A stretch of DNA of 64,000 nt from positions 248,001 to 312,000 of the forward strand of contig JAJNNQ010000077.1 of assembly GCA_027886175.1 (NCBI GenBank). Reading direction: 5' to 3'. The first letter of the stretch is position 1. Each line of letters begins with the position of its first letter. Shown here in pieces: positions 10,863 through 20,599 of this stretch. The position numbers and the translations under genes are program-made. The DNA comes from Phylloscopus collybita. Taxonomy: Eukaryota > Chordata > Aves > Passeriformes > Phylloscopidae. The notes beneath the pieces were generated by a model. The model saw only the letters and a list, made by a program, of their open reading frames with translations, had not been told where the DNA came from and did not search any database.

Positions 10863-12240
10863 AGCTTTAGGACATTTGTCCTTGCTGCCCCTGCCATCCC
10901 CCTGCCCCACCAACAGCCCCCAGCCAGCCGCGAGGGACAGGCCCTGCTGTGCCAGGCCTGGGCTCAGGCCTTGGCCTTTCTGCTCCCTCCAGCCAGCCCA
11001 GGCCTTGCTCAGCATTGCAGTCCCTGCTCACAGCCTTGGGCTCCCTGCAATCCTGGCCTCAAGGAGCTGCTCTCACCAGTGCCTGGGCAGCCTTTGGAAC
11101 TCCCTGCCCTCACTGGGGCCCAGGGATGCTCCAAGGGACTTGGAGTTTTGCTTCTGACTCCTTCAGCAGCTTCTTCAATCTTCTCTCAGTGCCTGGGGGT
11201 CCTGGACTCAGCTCCAAATCCACTGTGGGGCTCCTTAAAATAAAAAAAAGCCCTCAGGAGCTCTTTGTCTTCCTTCAATTGTCTTCATGTCTCAAGGGCT
11301 TGTGCAGCTGATTGGAGTCAGTTTGGAGTCCTCTTAAGGAGGAAGATTTCAAAGTACACCTCCTGGCTTTTTTTTTTCTAATCAAGGGTTGTCTTGGTTT
11401 GGAAAGACAGGCATCTGCCAGGGAAAGCTGGAGTCTCCCTTAGAATGGGGAATGTAAACCCCTGACCCTGCCAAATTATAATTTTGCAATTAAAGGCTTT
11501 CAGACAAAGATTTGGGAATAGGAATAACAGTTCTTTACTAGGAATATTAACGATATAAATGTAGTAGAAAACAAAACCACCCAACCAAACAAGCAAGCAA
11601 ACAAACAAACAACAATCCTGGAAAAGCCTGACAGAGTCAGAGCTACAACCTGACACCCTGTTGGTCAGAGTGTTGGAAGCAGTCGAAAAGTGCGTCTTCC
11701 TGGAGTGGCAGATTTGGTTCTGTTGGAGTAGAGATGATCCTCTAGAAAACGGGTCCAGTGATGGTGAGAAGGGATCCAGTCTTCCTCCGGGAATCAGGTG
11801 AAGCTAGATGCCTCGTGTTCCTATGTCTCAGTTTTTATCCAGATAGGAATGGTTGGCTCCCCCCACTGGGTGGAGCATCTCACAATGGGAGGGTATAGTC
11901 TGGGGCTGACTGCTTTGGGGATGTGTTAATGGCCCATTATCAGAAGGCATCCGCTCCCCCCCGCCCCGAGTTACAAGAGATAAAGAAAAAAAAAACATCT
12001 CCCCAACTGCTTTCAACAAATGAAATAGAATACACATTTTTGGTTTCCATAACCCAAGACAAGGATTAATTGTTTTATTTTTCAGTTCAGAGAAGAGGCG
12101 ATAGAAGCATTCCCTAAATGATCTTATTGTTGACTATTTCCTAAGGAGGCCTGGGCAGAAGAAGAATGAGCCCTTTGCAGGCTAACTCTGGACAACCTGG
12201 TCCTCACCCCCAAACTCACCATGTCTGACATTGCCTACTT
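10862..12240 (+). repeat. Segment duplicated at 22760-23470, here split by a solo LTR
   Basis: 10862-11380 is nearly identical to 22760-23260 (starting CTTTAGGACATTTGTCC). 12062-12240 matches 23290-23470 (TTCAGTTCA...GAAGAGG through CACCATGTCTGACATTGCC). The 672-base LTR between them is absent from the other copy. The 120-129 residue frames in the first part occur in both copies but overlap one another on both strands, so I do not call a gene. Confidence 0.8.
11390..12061 (-). mobile_element. Solo LTR of an endogenous retrovirus
   Basis: The element has inverted ends TGTCTTGG...CCAAGACA (8 bases, perfect) and is flanked by AGGGT and AGGAT, a 5-base target duplication with one mismatch. The paralogous segment at 22.76-23.47 kb lacks it, giving an empty-site comparison. 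On the minus strand a TATA-like box (ATAAAAA, about 11838-11845) and a poly(A)-like signal (AGTAAA, about 11535) are correctly ordered, so I place it on the minus strand. No internal sequence remains. Confidence 0.8.
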
Positions 12241-12249
12241 GGGACTGAA

Positions 12250-12470
12250 ATCTGAAATCATAAAAAAAAAGATATATTTTTATAAATAAATTTTAATAAT
12301 TGATAAAATTATAATATTTTCTAATATATAAAAAGTATTTTTATTTATCTTTATAACCTACTATTTAAATATTTATTTTAAAACTCTATACATTTTTAGT
12401 AACCAAAGAAATTATTGGTCATTGGTTCTAAATAACACAATTCCCTGCGTTAATTAGTTGACCACTGTTG
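12250..12470. repeat. AT-rich low-complexity tract
   Basis: A/T-only stretches with ATATA and TTTTAAAA runs. No gene. Confidence 0.7.
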
Positions 12471-12549
12471 GCTATTGATTTCTTCCTCTTCATGCTGATT
12501 AGCCCTATTTTTAGTCCTTTTGTAATCTTTTTTAGCATTTTGTCAGATA

Positions 12550-13230
12550 GGGTAAAAGGGGCCACTTTGGAGTCCATGTAGGCATTTCTAGGCATATTTG
12601 GGGCAGTTTTGTGTCTGGGGAGGGAATTTAGAGGGAACTTGAAGGTCTGGAGGACACCTGGGGGAGCTGGGTGGGCACTTGGAGGGGCACTAAGTGATTC
12701 TGTTGGACAATTCAGGGCGCAGGGGAGAACTTGGGGGTCCAGGTAGGCACTTGGAGGTCTGGGAGGGGAATCTGGGGGCTCTTCAGGGTCTGGGCGGGCA
12801 CTTGGGGGACTCCGACAGGGCTCTCTGGGGTGCAGGGGATGATGGGAGTTGTAGGAGTGGGGATGACATGGTTTAACGGGGCCGTGGGGCATCATGGGAG
12901 TTGTGGGCGCAGCTCCAATGGCTCTCGGTAGGGTGCGGGGCATGATGGGATTTGGAGTCCTGGTTGGAATCGCGCTTTACGTGCGCTGTGGAGCATGCTG
13001 GGAGCTGCAGTTCTGGAAGTGGCTGGAACGGGGTTTTGGGGGCCCAGGAAGGCACTTGGGGGACACTCTTGTGTCATGGCCATGACTTGAGGTTCTCGGG
13101 GCGAATGTATACAGTTCGGGAGCACTTCAGGGGAGCTTGGGGAGTTTTAACCAGGCTTTTTAGGGCGCTGGGCATGGCAGGAGCTTTAGGCAGGGAACTG
13201 TGTTATGAGGGGCTCTGAAGCTGTGGGGGA
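12550..13230 (+). repeat. G-rich ~50-base repeat with five ZNF143-like sites
   Basis: Phrases such as GGGCACTTGGGGG and GGTCTGGGNGGG recur about every 50 bases (12660-12830, 13040-13060). Then a second motif, GCATGATGGGAGTTGTAG, recurs at about 12838-12855, 12889-12907, 12940-12960, 12993-13013 and 13171-13190, all in one orientation. Its reverse complement, CTACAACTCCCATCATGC, resembles the long ZNF143/Staf promoter element. The array resumes at 13915 after an unrelated insert. Minus-strand Pro-rich frames (up to 171 residues) are repeat translations. Confidence 0.6.
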
Positions 13231-13239
13231 TGATAGAAG

Positions 13240-13910
13240 ATGAATTCCCTGATGTGGCTGTGTGATAAATGCTGTATATAATTCAGTTTTATTGTAAATA
13301 TGTTTTATAAAGTAATGTAAAGAATCTACACTGTAACCTTAAAATCAAACTCCACAATCGCCTCAGAAGTCATGTCCTTCAAATTGTACCCCAAGTCACC
13401 CTTCAGGATTGTGTCATCGCTGCCAGCACTCAAGAAAACAACATTAACAGAAGAAAGAAAGGTGCAGCTGGAAGGAGATGAGTGCTCACCACTGATGGGC
13501 CTACCAACGACCCACCCTTTAACAACTGATATGTATCTTATCAGTATCATCCAGATGGTGAACCCCAATGCCCAGTTCCAGTAAATCTAATCATGGGCAT
13601 CTCCCTTCTCGGAAATCCACTCAGCAGACTGGCAGCAGGAAAACAAGGATACATGAATATGTATCCCAAGCAAGGAAGACAAAAGACTGAGATCAGGTAT
13701 TGTACAGCAAAACACTGTGGACCGCTCAATGCACATTTTGTGAACTGTGGGGGGTATGGTGCACTAGAGGCCGTATCTGAGGTTCACCCAGTGTCAACCC
13801 CCGGGCTCGACACTGACTTTGATTGTGGCATTTCTCGATTGTTCTTTGCAATTTCTCAATAATTTATTTTATTGATAAATTGGCTGACTCCATTTATAAC
13901 AGCTGTAACG
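13240..13910. other. Unrecognised AT-richer insert splitting the G-rich array
   Basis: A sharp change of composition marks about 13240 and 13910, with the G-rich array on both sides. Inside are three short frames (13372-13584 +, 13593-13862 +, 13326-13568 -) of 70-89 residues that I cannot assign. The two plus-strand frames are separated by only a few bases and one frame shift, and they are not low complexity, so they may be remnants of one coding region from a mobile element or an inserted viral or cellular gene. Confidence 0.4.
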
Positions 13911-13914
13911 TGCA

Positions 13915-14110
13915 GCTGTGGGGTTGGAAGCATTCAGAGGCACTGAGGGGACACTTAGGGATGCTGGAGGGTCTGGGGGACACTTATGGGAAAAATGGGG
14001 GGCGGATACCAGGGATTCTGTGGAGCGCGGGACACGACGGGCGTTGTAGTCCCGGCTGCAATGGGGCTCTATCAGGCCACGGGGCATGATGGGAGTTAGA
14101 GGCAAAAAAA
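13915..14110 (+). repeat. Continuation of the G-rich array with two more ZNF143-like sites
   Basis: GGACACTTAGGGATGCTGG units continue the array of 12550-13230. Further motif copies are at about 14031-14052 (GACGGGCGTTGTAGTCC, the closest to the consensus end ACTACAA) and 14083-14100 (GGCATGATGGGAGTTAGA). Confidence 0.6.
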
Positions 14111-14224
14111 AGCTCATGCCAAAACCAAGCACCGCCCTCCAATCCCCAATCCCTGGGCTCTGATTGGATGAGGGCCTGTGTTGGGCACAGGTCTCGGCAA
14201 AAGGGAGGCGGCGGAGGAGGGACA

Positions 14225-14627
14225 AGACCATTGAACCCTTCCAGTCCCTCCCAGTACAGCCCAGTCCTTCCCAATACACCTGAATCCATTCCCATTCCCT
14301 TCCAGTTTCCCCCAGTGTCATCCATAGCAAGCCCCAGTGTCCCCCAGTCCTCCCCACAGTGTCCCCAGTTTTTCCCAGTATGCCCAGTATCACTCCCAGT
14401 ATGTCCCAGTATGTCTCAGTGTTGCCCAGTGTCACTCCCAGTATGTCCCAGTATGTCTCAGTGTATGCCCACAGTCCATCCCAGTCTGCCCAGATTCCCC
14501 CTCAGCACTCCATGTGTTCCCAGGTTATCCCAGTCCTCCCCAGTATCACTCCCAGTATGTCCCAGTGTCTCCCACAGCATTCCCAGTGCTCCCCAGTATG
14601 TCCCAGTCCTCCCCAGTGTTTCCATGG
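14225..14627 (+). repeat. Short-unit minisatellite (CCCAGTATGT / CCCAGTGT)
   Basis: Degenerate 9-11 base units (TCCCAGTATG, TCCCAGTGTC, TCCCAGTCCT) repeat for 400 bases. They give Ser/Pro/Gln-rich frames in all plus-strand phases (124-223 residues), which I reject as genes. The array ends at the outer edge of the inverted duplication. Confidence 0.85.
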
Positions 14628-15169
14628 AAACTGGAACTGCTCACGGTTGCTGTGGCACCCAAACCCAGCAGTGGGGTCAGGGCAGTGTCCATGGCCACAG
14701 CCCCTTGCAATGGCCCAGGGCAGGTTGGGATGATGATCCACCCTCACTCCTGGCCCAGGGAAGGGCTGCAGTGGCCTTGGTGGCACCTTGGGCTGGCACA
14801 CACCTGAAGAGGGTGTCTGTTTTCAATGGAGAACTTTAGGAGTTTTACATTGCTAAAAAAACCAGGAAGTCCCTGTTTGCCTGAGTGTGGGCAACTCTCC
14901 AAGCAAAGCAGGTCCTAGGTGAGTGAGGAAAGGCAGGATGGGGTTGGAGAATGTGGAGCAAGGTTGTCCACACTGGGTCAGAGCTCAGGGCACAGCTTCT
15001 CTGAGTAGGCCAGACCTCCTTACGAGATTCCCTGGATCAATATCAATCACTGAATGCTGCAATCAGCTCTGCTCTAAACAGAGCAGTAAGAAAAGACACC
15101 CTTTGTAACAGGAATGTGTATTTCTTAGAAACTATTTAAAATCTTTCTCCATAACTGTAGCAGGAAACT

Positions 15170-16010
15170 TTCCTAATGAACTGCACCAGACCAGAGGGAA
15201 ATCAAGGCACAGCAATGGTTTGTCAGGACTTGCTTGATCCTAATGAGCCCCATGGTGCATTTGGTGCTGAGCCCTGGAACCTCAGGGCCTGAGAGGAGAT
15301 TGCACAAACCTTTCCAGGAATCAAAGTCAGAAGAAAAACCCAAAGTGTCTTGAGGCATTAATGGGTTGCACTGAGGTCCATCCCCAACACAGGGTCCTCA
15401 TGGACTCCTTGGAGGAGAGAATTAGAGGCCAGGATTGCACAAAAACATCTGAGAGACTTAGTGTGGGCAGGAAATTCCAAAGCACCTTAAAAACCTTGAG
15501 TATCTCAAAGTACTAATGAGCCCCACTGAGTGTCAGTGCAAAGCTCTCAAGGGACTCATTAAAGCAGATAATTGGAGGCCAGGATCACACAAAAACTTCT
15601 CAAAGACTCAGTGGCCAAAAAAAAGTTCTTTAAGAAACTTTGAGTACCCTTAAGTATTAATGAGCCCCACTGAGTGTTTTTACTGACTAAGAATCCCAAG
15701 GGACTTGTTAAAGTAGATAATTGGGGCCAGGATTGCACAATCTTTCTCACAGAGTCAGATTTAAAGGGGAAATACCAAGTACCTTCAAATAACTGAAGTA
15801 CTTGAAGCATTAATGAGTCCCACTGAGTGTTGTTACTGAAAAAGCCTCTCAAGGGACTAATTACAGCAGATAATTGGAGGCCAGGATTGCACAAACCTCT
15901 CAGAAACTCCAAGGCAAAAGCCAAACCCAAAGTCCTTTGAAGAACCTGCAGTACTTGGGAGCATTTAGGAGCTCCCCCACGGCCACTCCTGACCAGGGCT
16001 CCGCAGGGAC
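15170..16010 (+). repeat. ~120-155-base tandem array inside the left arm
   Basis: The phrase TAATGAGCCCCACTGAGTG or a variant recurs near 15240, 15358, 15514, 15659 and 15812, each followed by CTCAAGGGACT-like and AATTGGAGGCCAGGATTGC. Copies are moderately diverged. The mirror copy is at 50560-51400. Confidence 0.75.
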
Positions 16011-16079
16011 TCCTTCCAGCAGATCCTTGAGGCCACTGGGCTGTCAGGGGGATGCTGAGGGCAGGACAAGGGGCTGAGA

Positions 16080-16560
16080 GTGCCAAGCCTTGCTGGGGCT
16101 GTGCCAGGAGGCCCCAGGGCTTCAGGACAAGGTGTCTCCTCTCAGCCCTTGGTGGCACAGACCCTGCTGTGCCCCAGGCCACCAAGACTTGGCTTCTCTT
16201 TGTCCCCTCCTGGCATCACTGCCTGCAGTTCTCTGCTCTGCCTGGGGACTGCGGACACTTTCTCTGTTGTGTCCCTCACTGGTACCCATTAAAACTTGCA
16301 GAAACTTTGGTGTTGGATTCTGATTTTGAGTTCTTGAGAAGTTTCATCAGCTCCCTGTCAGGGACTGATGTTCAGGGCCTCAGCACAATCCCCAAGAGGG
16401 TCATTAAAGTCCTTGTGCTGTGTCTGTGCTGATGAGCTGGGCTGAGCTCCTGGCACAGAGGCAGCAGCTCCTGGCAACCAAGAAGAGCTTCAAAAGACAT
16501 TTCTCCTGATGAGCAACTCTTTTCCCAGCCCAGCAGAGCTCACTCACAGCTCACTAGAGG
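16080..16560 (+). repeat. Part of the dispersed ~1 kb segment, left-arm copy
   Basis: The sequence around CCCATTAAAACTTGCAGAAA and TCATTAAAGTCCTTGTGCTG aligns with 57230-57500 (plus) and with 1800-2060 and 50020-50300 (minus). It lies upstream of the OR gene in all three OR units. Confidence 0.7.
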
Positions 16561-17164
16561 AGAAATCCTCACAGCCTTGGGAACAGTCACTCTCTGGCTG
16601 GGGGAAGATAAGCTGCACTTCCTGCAGGGATCTCCTGAAGCTGCCACATCCCACAGCTCTGAGGCCCTTCCAGGAGCACTCTCAGAGCTGCTGCAGGGCA
16701 GGGATGTGGCCCTGGGGCAGGGCTGGGTTTCCCTGCTGCAGCAGCCCAGGCACAGCACAGGGCAGCTCCCTGTGCCAGGCTCTGCTGCAGGGCTGAGCAG
16801 CCAGGGCTGCAGCCAGGGCTGCCCAGGGCTGTCCTGCAGAGCAGGCTCCTGCAGCCCAGGGCTCTGTGCTGGCCCAGGGACTCTGCTGCCTGCCAGGGAC
16901 AGCTCTCAGCCAGCCCTGGGAGCTGCTCCCATTTCTGGGGAGAAGCTGTGGGGGGAAGGAGCCACCCTGGGCAGGGCAGTTGCTGCTGCTGAGAGGTGCT
17001 GTGTGGGGCAGGGCTGCTCCCAGCTCCACACCAGCCTGGGCACAGCTCTGGAGGACACTTCCCAAAAGAAGGTGAGCCTGGGATTGCTGTAAAGATCAGG
17101 AGCTTTCCTGAGAGTGTTTTCAATTTCCTGCTTAGAGAAGTATGGGAGAGTTGTGGTGATGACA

Positions 17165-17400
17165 AATGGATTTTTGCTGTTTATATATTTTTCGTATATT
17201 TCTAGCTCAGTTAACTGCTATTATGTAATTATAAAACTATAATCTTTAATTTACTCTCTTTAACTACTATTGTATATACTTAGTATAGTATATATACTTA
17301 TATACTATAATATATATTGTATGGTATACATATATATACTTATATACTTATAGTATACATATACTTATTTAAGTATAATTCTTAATTAATTGTTTCTTAC
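17165..17400. repeat. AT microsatellite-like tract (TATATACTTA)n
   Basis: Imperfect TATATACTTATATACT units. The mirror tract is at 49090-49390. Confidence 0.8.
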
Positions 17401-19093
17401 CCTTTCTTTTAAGTTTTAGAACAATAAGCTGATCTTCTAATTACATTCCTGATCTACTGTGAAGTCTTATTATCAGGAAGGGGACCTATAAGAGCAAAAG
17501 TTTGGTTTTGACCCAGAGTGTTAGCAGTCAAAAAAAAAAGTGGGGCAAAGAAGGCTTTGGAGCAACGGATTGACCCAGAGATGTGTAACTGGTGCAATTG
17601 AATCTCCTATTGGATGTTCCTGTTAAATATCCTAATTAATCAACCTCAATAAATTGTTGAAATCAGGGGCTGGGTGTGCCCCATCCCTATTGGGACACCT
17701 GGAAGCTTCCAATAAAGGTCTGGTTTTTACTTTACTGTGCTAACACTGCTACAAGGGTTATCTTTTTTTTTTTTCCTCTCTTTTGATTATAGGCAACAGG
17801 AGTATGAAAGAAGCAGAACAGGAATTGCAATCAAAGAACCACAGAACATTCTGAGTTGAAAGGGACACTCAGGATCATCAAAGGAATGTTGGAACATTTA
17901 CAGAGACTCCAGCACTGCAGTTCTGGGTGTTCAGTCTCTCTGCTGGGAGGCTCCTAAAAGGCCTTCAGCCCCTCCTCAGCCCTGGACAGCAGCAGCAGCA
18001 GCAGCATCACCTTAGCAGGGCCCAGCAGGGCTCTCCTGAGCTGCCCTTGCCCAGCTGCAGACAGAGCCTGCCCCAGCCAGGGCCCTGCAGACAGGCAGGT
18101 TTCTGTAGGGCCGGGCCCAGGGCACAGAGGCTGGGATGGGCTCTGTCAGCGCTGGCAGGGACAAGGCTCCTCTCAGCAGGGAAATGTCCAGGCCCAGGGA
18201 GATGCTGAGGGAAGGAGAGGGGGCTGAAGAGAGCAGTGCTGGGGGCAGGAGGGCACTGTGGGTGTGTGGGAGGTGCCGTGCACAGCTGGGCACGGGAACA
18301 CTGTCCTGAGTGCCCGGCTGTCTCTGCCCTGCCCTCCCAGGCACAGCCCCACCACATCTTCTCTGGGTTCTGCACTGCCCTGAGATTGTCCCTGTCATCT
18401 GGTGCTCTCAGGGAGGCTCTGGCATTTGCAGCAGCTGAGTCAGACACTGCCCTTGGGATTGCTGCCAGGCAGCTGTGGCCATGGCCATGGGGTGTCCAAG
18501 CTTCCCTGGGACCTGTGGGGCTGTGGGCAGAGCAGTTCATGGGAAAGGGGAATGGGCTGAGCCCCCTCCCTGAGATCCCATCATGGGCACACCCAGGGAT
18601 CTCCTTGCTGTGTCCTTGCAAGCTCTGAGCTGCCCTCCTGGCTGCAAATCTGTGCCAGAGCCCCTTGGGGTTCCCTGAATGTGCCCTGGGGAAGTGCAGA
18701 GATGCCAGAGCTGAGGAAATGCTGCTGGGTTTGCCAAGGGAGCTGTGAGTGTCCTTGGCAGAAGGGAGTGCTGAGACTTTGCCCAGAGCCCTTTGGAGCA
18801 GGGGAGACATTCAGGGATCCCTCTGCTCTGGGCAGGATCTGGTTTATCCCAGGGTGACCCGGGAGTGTGACTGTGCTCTGACTGCAGCCAAAGCTGCAAA
18901 CCCAGGGCAGCTGGGAACAAGCCCATCCAGCCCCTCACCTTGCCCAAGGCACAGGGAATCCTTTGCCTCTCACATCTCTCAGTGGCAAACTCTGAGTGCA
19001 GCAGAGATGCTGGGGCTTTCTCATCTCAGAGAACTATGAATGATGTGTGGGCAGGAAAATAATGGCTAAAATTCCTTCCTGCTCTCCATGCCC

Positions 19094-19101
19094 TATAAAT
19101 A
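19094..19101 (+). promoter_or_regulatory. Candidate TATA box of OR copy A
   Basis: TATAAATA lies about 330 bases upstream of a good splice acceptor (CAG ending at 19427) and 350 bases before the start codon. Vertebrate OR genes usually have one or more short 5' non-coding exons. In copy B the equivalent position reads GTATACCTG, so the box is not conserved. Confidence 0.4.
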
Positions 19102-19402
19102 CAGAGTGCAGATGGCTGCAAGCCTGTCTGCATTAGCAGTGATTCCCCTGACAAATCCTGAATATCCAGCCTTGTCCCTTTGCCACATGGACACAAACCC
19201 AGGGCAGCAGGGCAGGGTTGGCTCCTGGAGAGCCCCCAAACACAGGCCTGGCTGCTGCTGGCACACTCAGATAGCACAACTGGAGCTCAGGCAGGGACCT
19301 GGGTGAAGGTTTTCCCAGAGCAGGAACAAGTAGGGGGGAGTCACAGTGGGACAGTCTACAGGGAATGGCCCAGGTTTGGCTCAAAGCAGCCTCTGCTGAC
19401 TT

Positions 19403-19427
19403 GTTCCTGTCCTTTCTCCATGAACAG
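19403..19427 (+). other. Candidate 3' splice site before the OR coding exon
   Basis: A pyrimidine-rich tract (TTCCTGTCCTTTCTCC) precedes AACAG with the AG ending at 19427, 23 bases before the ATG. The same site is kept in copy B, and copy C has a related acceptor (CCAG, ending at 59774). Confidence 0.5.
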
Positions 19428-19450
19428 GTGCCCATGTGCAGCCAGAGCAA

Positions 19451-20383
19451 ATGTCCAACAGCAGCTCCATCAGCCACTTCCTCCTGCTGGCATTGGCAGA
19501 CAGGCGGCAGCTGCAGCTCCTGCACTTCTGCCTCTTCCTGGGCATCTCCCTGGCTGCCCTCCTGGGCAACGGCCTCATCATCAGCGCCGTAGCCTGTGGC
19601 CACCACCTGCACAGCCCCATGTTCTTCTTCCTGCTCAACCTGGCCCTCACCGACCTGGGCTCCATCCTAACCACTGTCCCCAAAGCCATGCACAATTCCC
19701 TCTGGGACATCAGGAACATCTCCTACGTAGGATGTGCTGCACAAGTGTTTTTCTTTGCATTTTTCATTACATCAGAATTTTCTCTGCTGACCATCATGTG
19801 CTACGACCGCTACGTGTCCATCTGCAAACCCCTGCACTATGAGACCCTGCTGGGCAGCAGAGCTTGTGCCCACATGGCAGCAGCTGCCTGGGCCAGTGCC
19901 TTTCTCAATGCTCTCATGCACACAGCCAATACATTTTCCCTGCCCCTGTGCCATGGCAATGCCCTGGGCCAGTTTTTCTGTGAAATCCCACAGATCCTCA
20001 AGCTCTCCTGTTCCAAATCCTACCTCAGAGAAATTGGACTTCTTGTGGTTGGAATCTGTTTGGTATTTGGCTGTTTTGTGTTCATTGTTTTCTCCTATGT
20101 GCAGATCTTCAGGGCCGTGCTGAAGATCCCTTCTGAGCAGGGACGGCACAAAGCCTTTTCCACCTGCCTCCCTCACCTGGCTGTGCTCTCCCTGTTTGTC
20201 AGCACCTCATTTGTTGCCTACCTGAAGCCCCCCTCTATGTCCTCCCCATCCCTGGATCTGTCAGTGTCAATTCTGTACTCGGTGGTGCCTCCAGCCCTGA
20301 ACCCCCTCATCTACAGCCTGAGGAACCAGGAGTTCAAGGCTGCAGTGTGGAGACTGGTAAATGGATGTTTTCAGAAACAATAA
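19451..20383 (+). CDS. Olfactory receptor, OR14-like (copy A)
   Basis: An intact 310-residue class A GPCR of odorant receptor type, expected in the ciliary membrane of olfactory neurons and coupled to Golf. Visible motifs: Asn glycosylation site at the N terminus (NSSS), GNGL in TM1, PMFFFLLNLALTDLG in TM2, MCYDRYVSICKPLHY at the TM3/ICL2 junction, KAFSTCLPHL in TM6 and PPALNPLIYSLRNQE in TM7, with the Cys pair typical of ECL1/ECL2. The length is usual for the family. I use the ATG at 19451: an in-frame GTG lies 15 bases upstream, but the ATG is shared by all three copies. The poly(A) signal is at 20414. The assignment to OR14 (avian gamma-c expansion) is by resemblance; the exact symbol is not determinable. 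It differs from copies B and C mainly in TM3, TM5 and TM6/7. Confidence 0.95.
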   Translation: MSNSSSISHFLLLALADRRQLQLLHFCLFLGISLAALLGNGLIISAVACGHHLHSPMFFFLLNLALTDLGSILTTVPKAMHNSLWDIRNISYVGCAAQVFFFAFFITSEFSLLTIMCYDRYVSICKPLHYETLLGSRACAHMAAAAWASAFLNALMHTANTFSLPLCHGNALGQFFCEIPQILKLSCSKSYLREIGLLVVGICLVFGCFVFIVFSYVQIFRAVLKIPSEQGRHKAFSTCLPHLAVLSLFVSTSFVAYLKPPSMSSPSLDLSVSILYSVVPPALNPLIYSLRNQEFKAAVWRLVNGCFQKQ

Positions 20384-20413
20384 ATTGCTGAAAAATTTCT
20401 GCAAAAAACTTGT

Positions 20414-20419
20414 AATAAA
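20414..20419 (+). terminator. Poly(A) signal of OR copy A
   Basis: AATAAA 31 bases after the stop codon, in the context CTTGTAATAAAAG that is repeated in copy C. Confidence 0.6.
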
Positions 20420-20599
20420 AGTCATTTTTGTTACTTGATTGTTGATTTGGTTGTGGTTGTTATTCCTGTGTTTTTCTTTTTTAATATTGTCCAAAACCAG
20501 AAGCTATATTTTGTGTCATTTCTCATTTTGTTTCTCTCCACCTTCCCTGTGCCCAGAGACTGTGTTAATGGGGGGCTGTGCTCTTGGTGGCTTTAAAGG

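Noticed and set aside
14168..14839. 223-residue Ser/Pro/Gln-rich frame
   Set aside because: It is a translation of the CCCAGTATG minisatellite. All three plus-strand phases are similarly open.
15170..16010. CRISPR-like array
   Set aside because: The regular repeats are diverged along their whole length with no unique spacers. The window is avian, and this is a satellite-like array.
18007..18810. 267-residue minus-strand frame, conserved at 47687-48490
   Set aside because: The conservation is expected from the inverted duplication. There are overlapping frames on the other strand and no domain or start context.
19436..19450. Five extra N-terminal residues for OR copies A and B
   Set aside because: The first codon is GTG, not ATG (also at 47088 on the minus strand). 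The ATG 15 bases later is shared by all three copies and gives the usual OR start.
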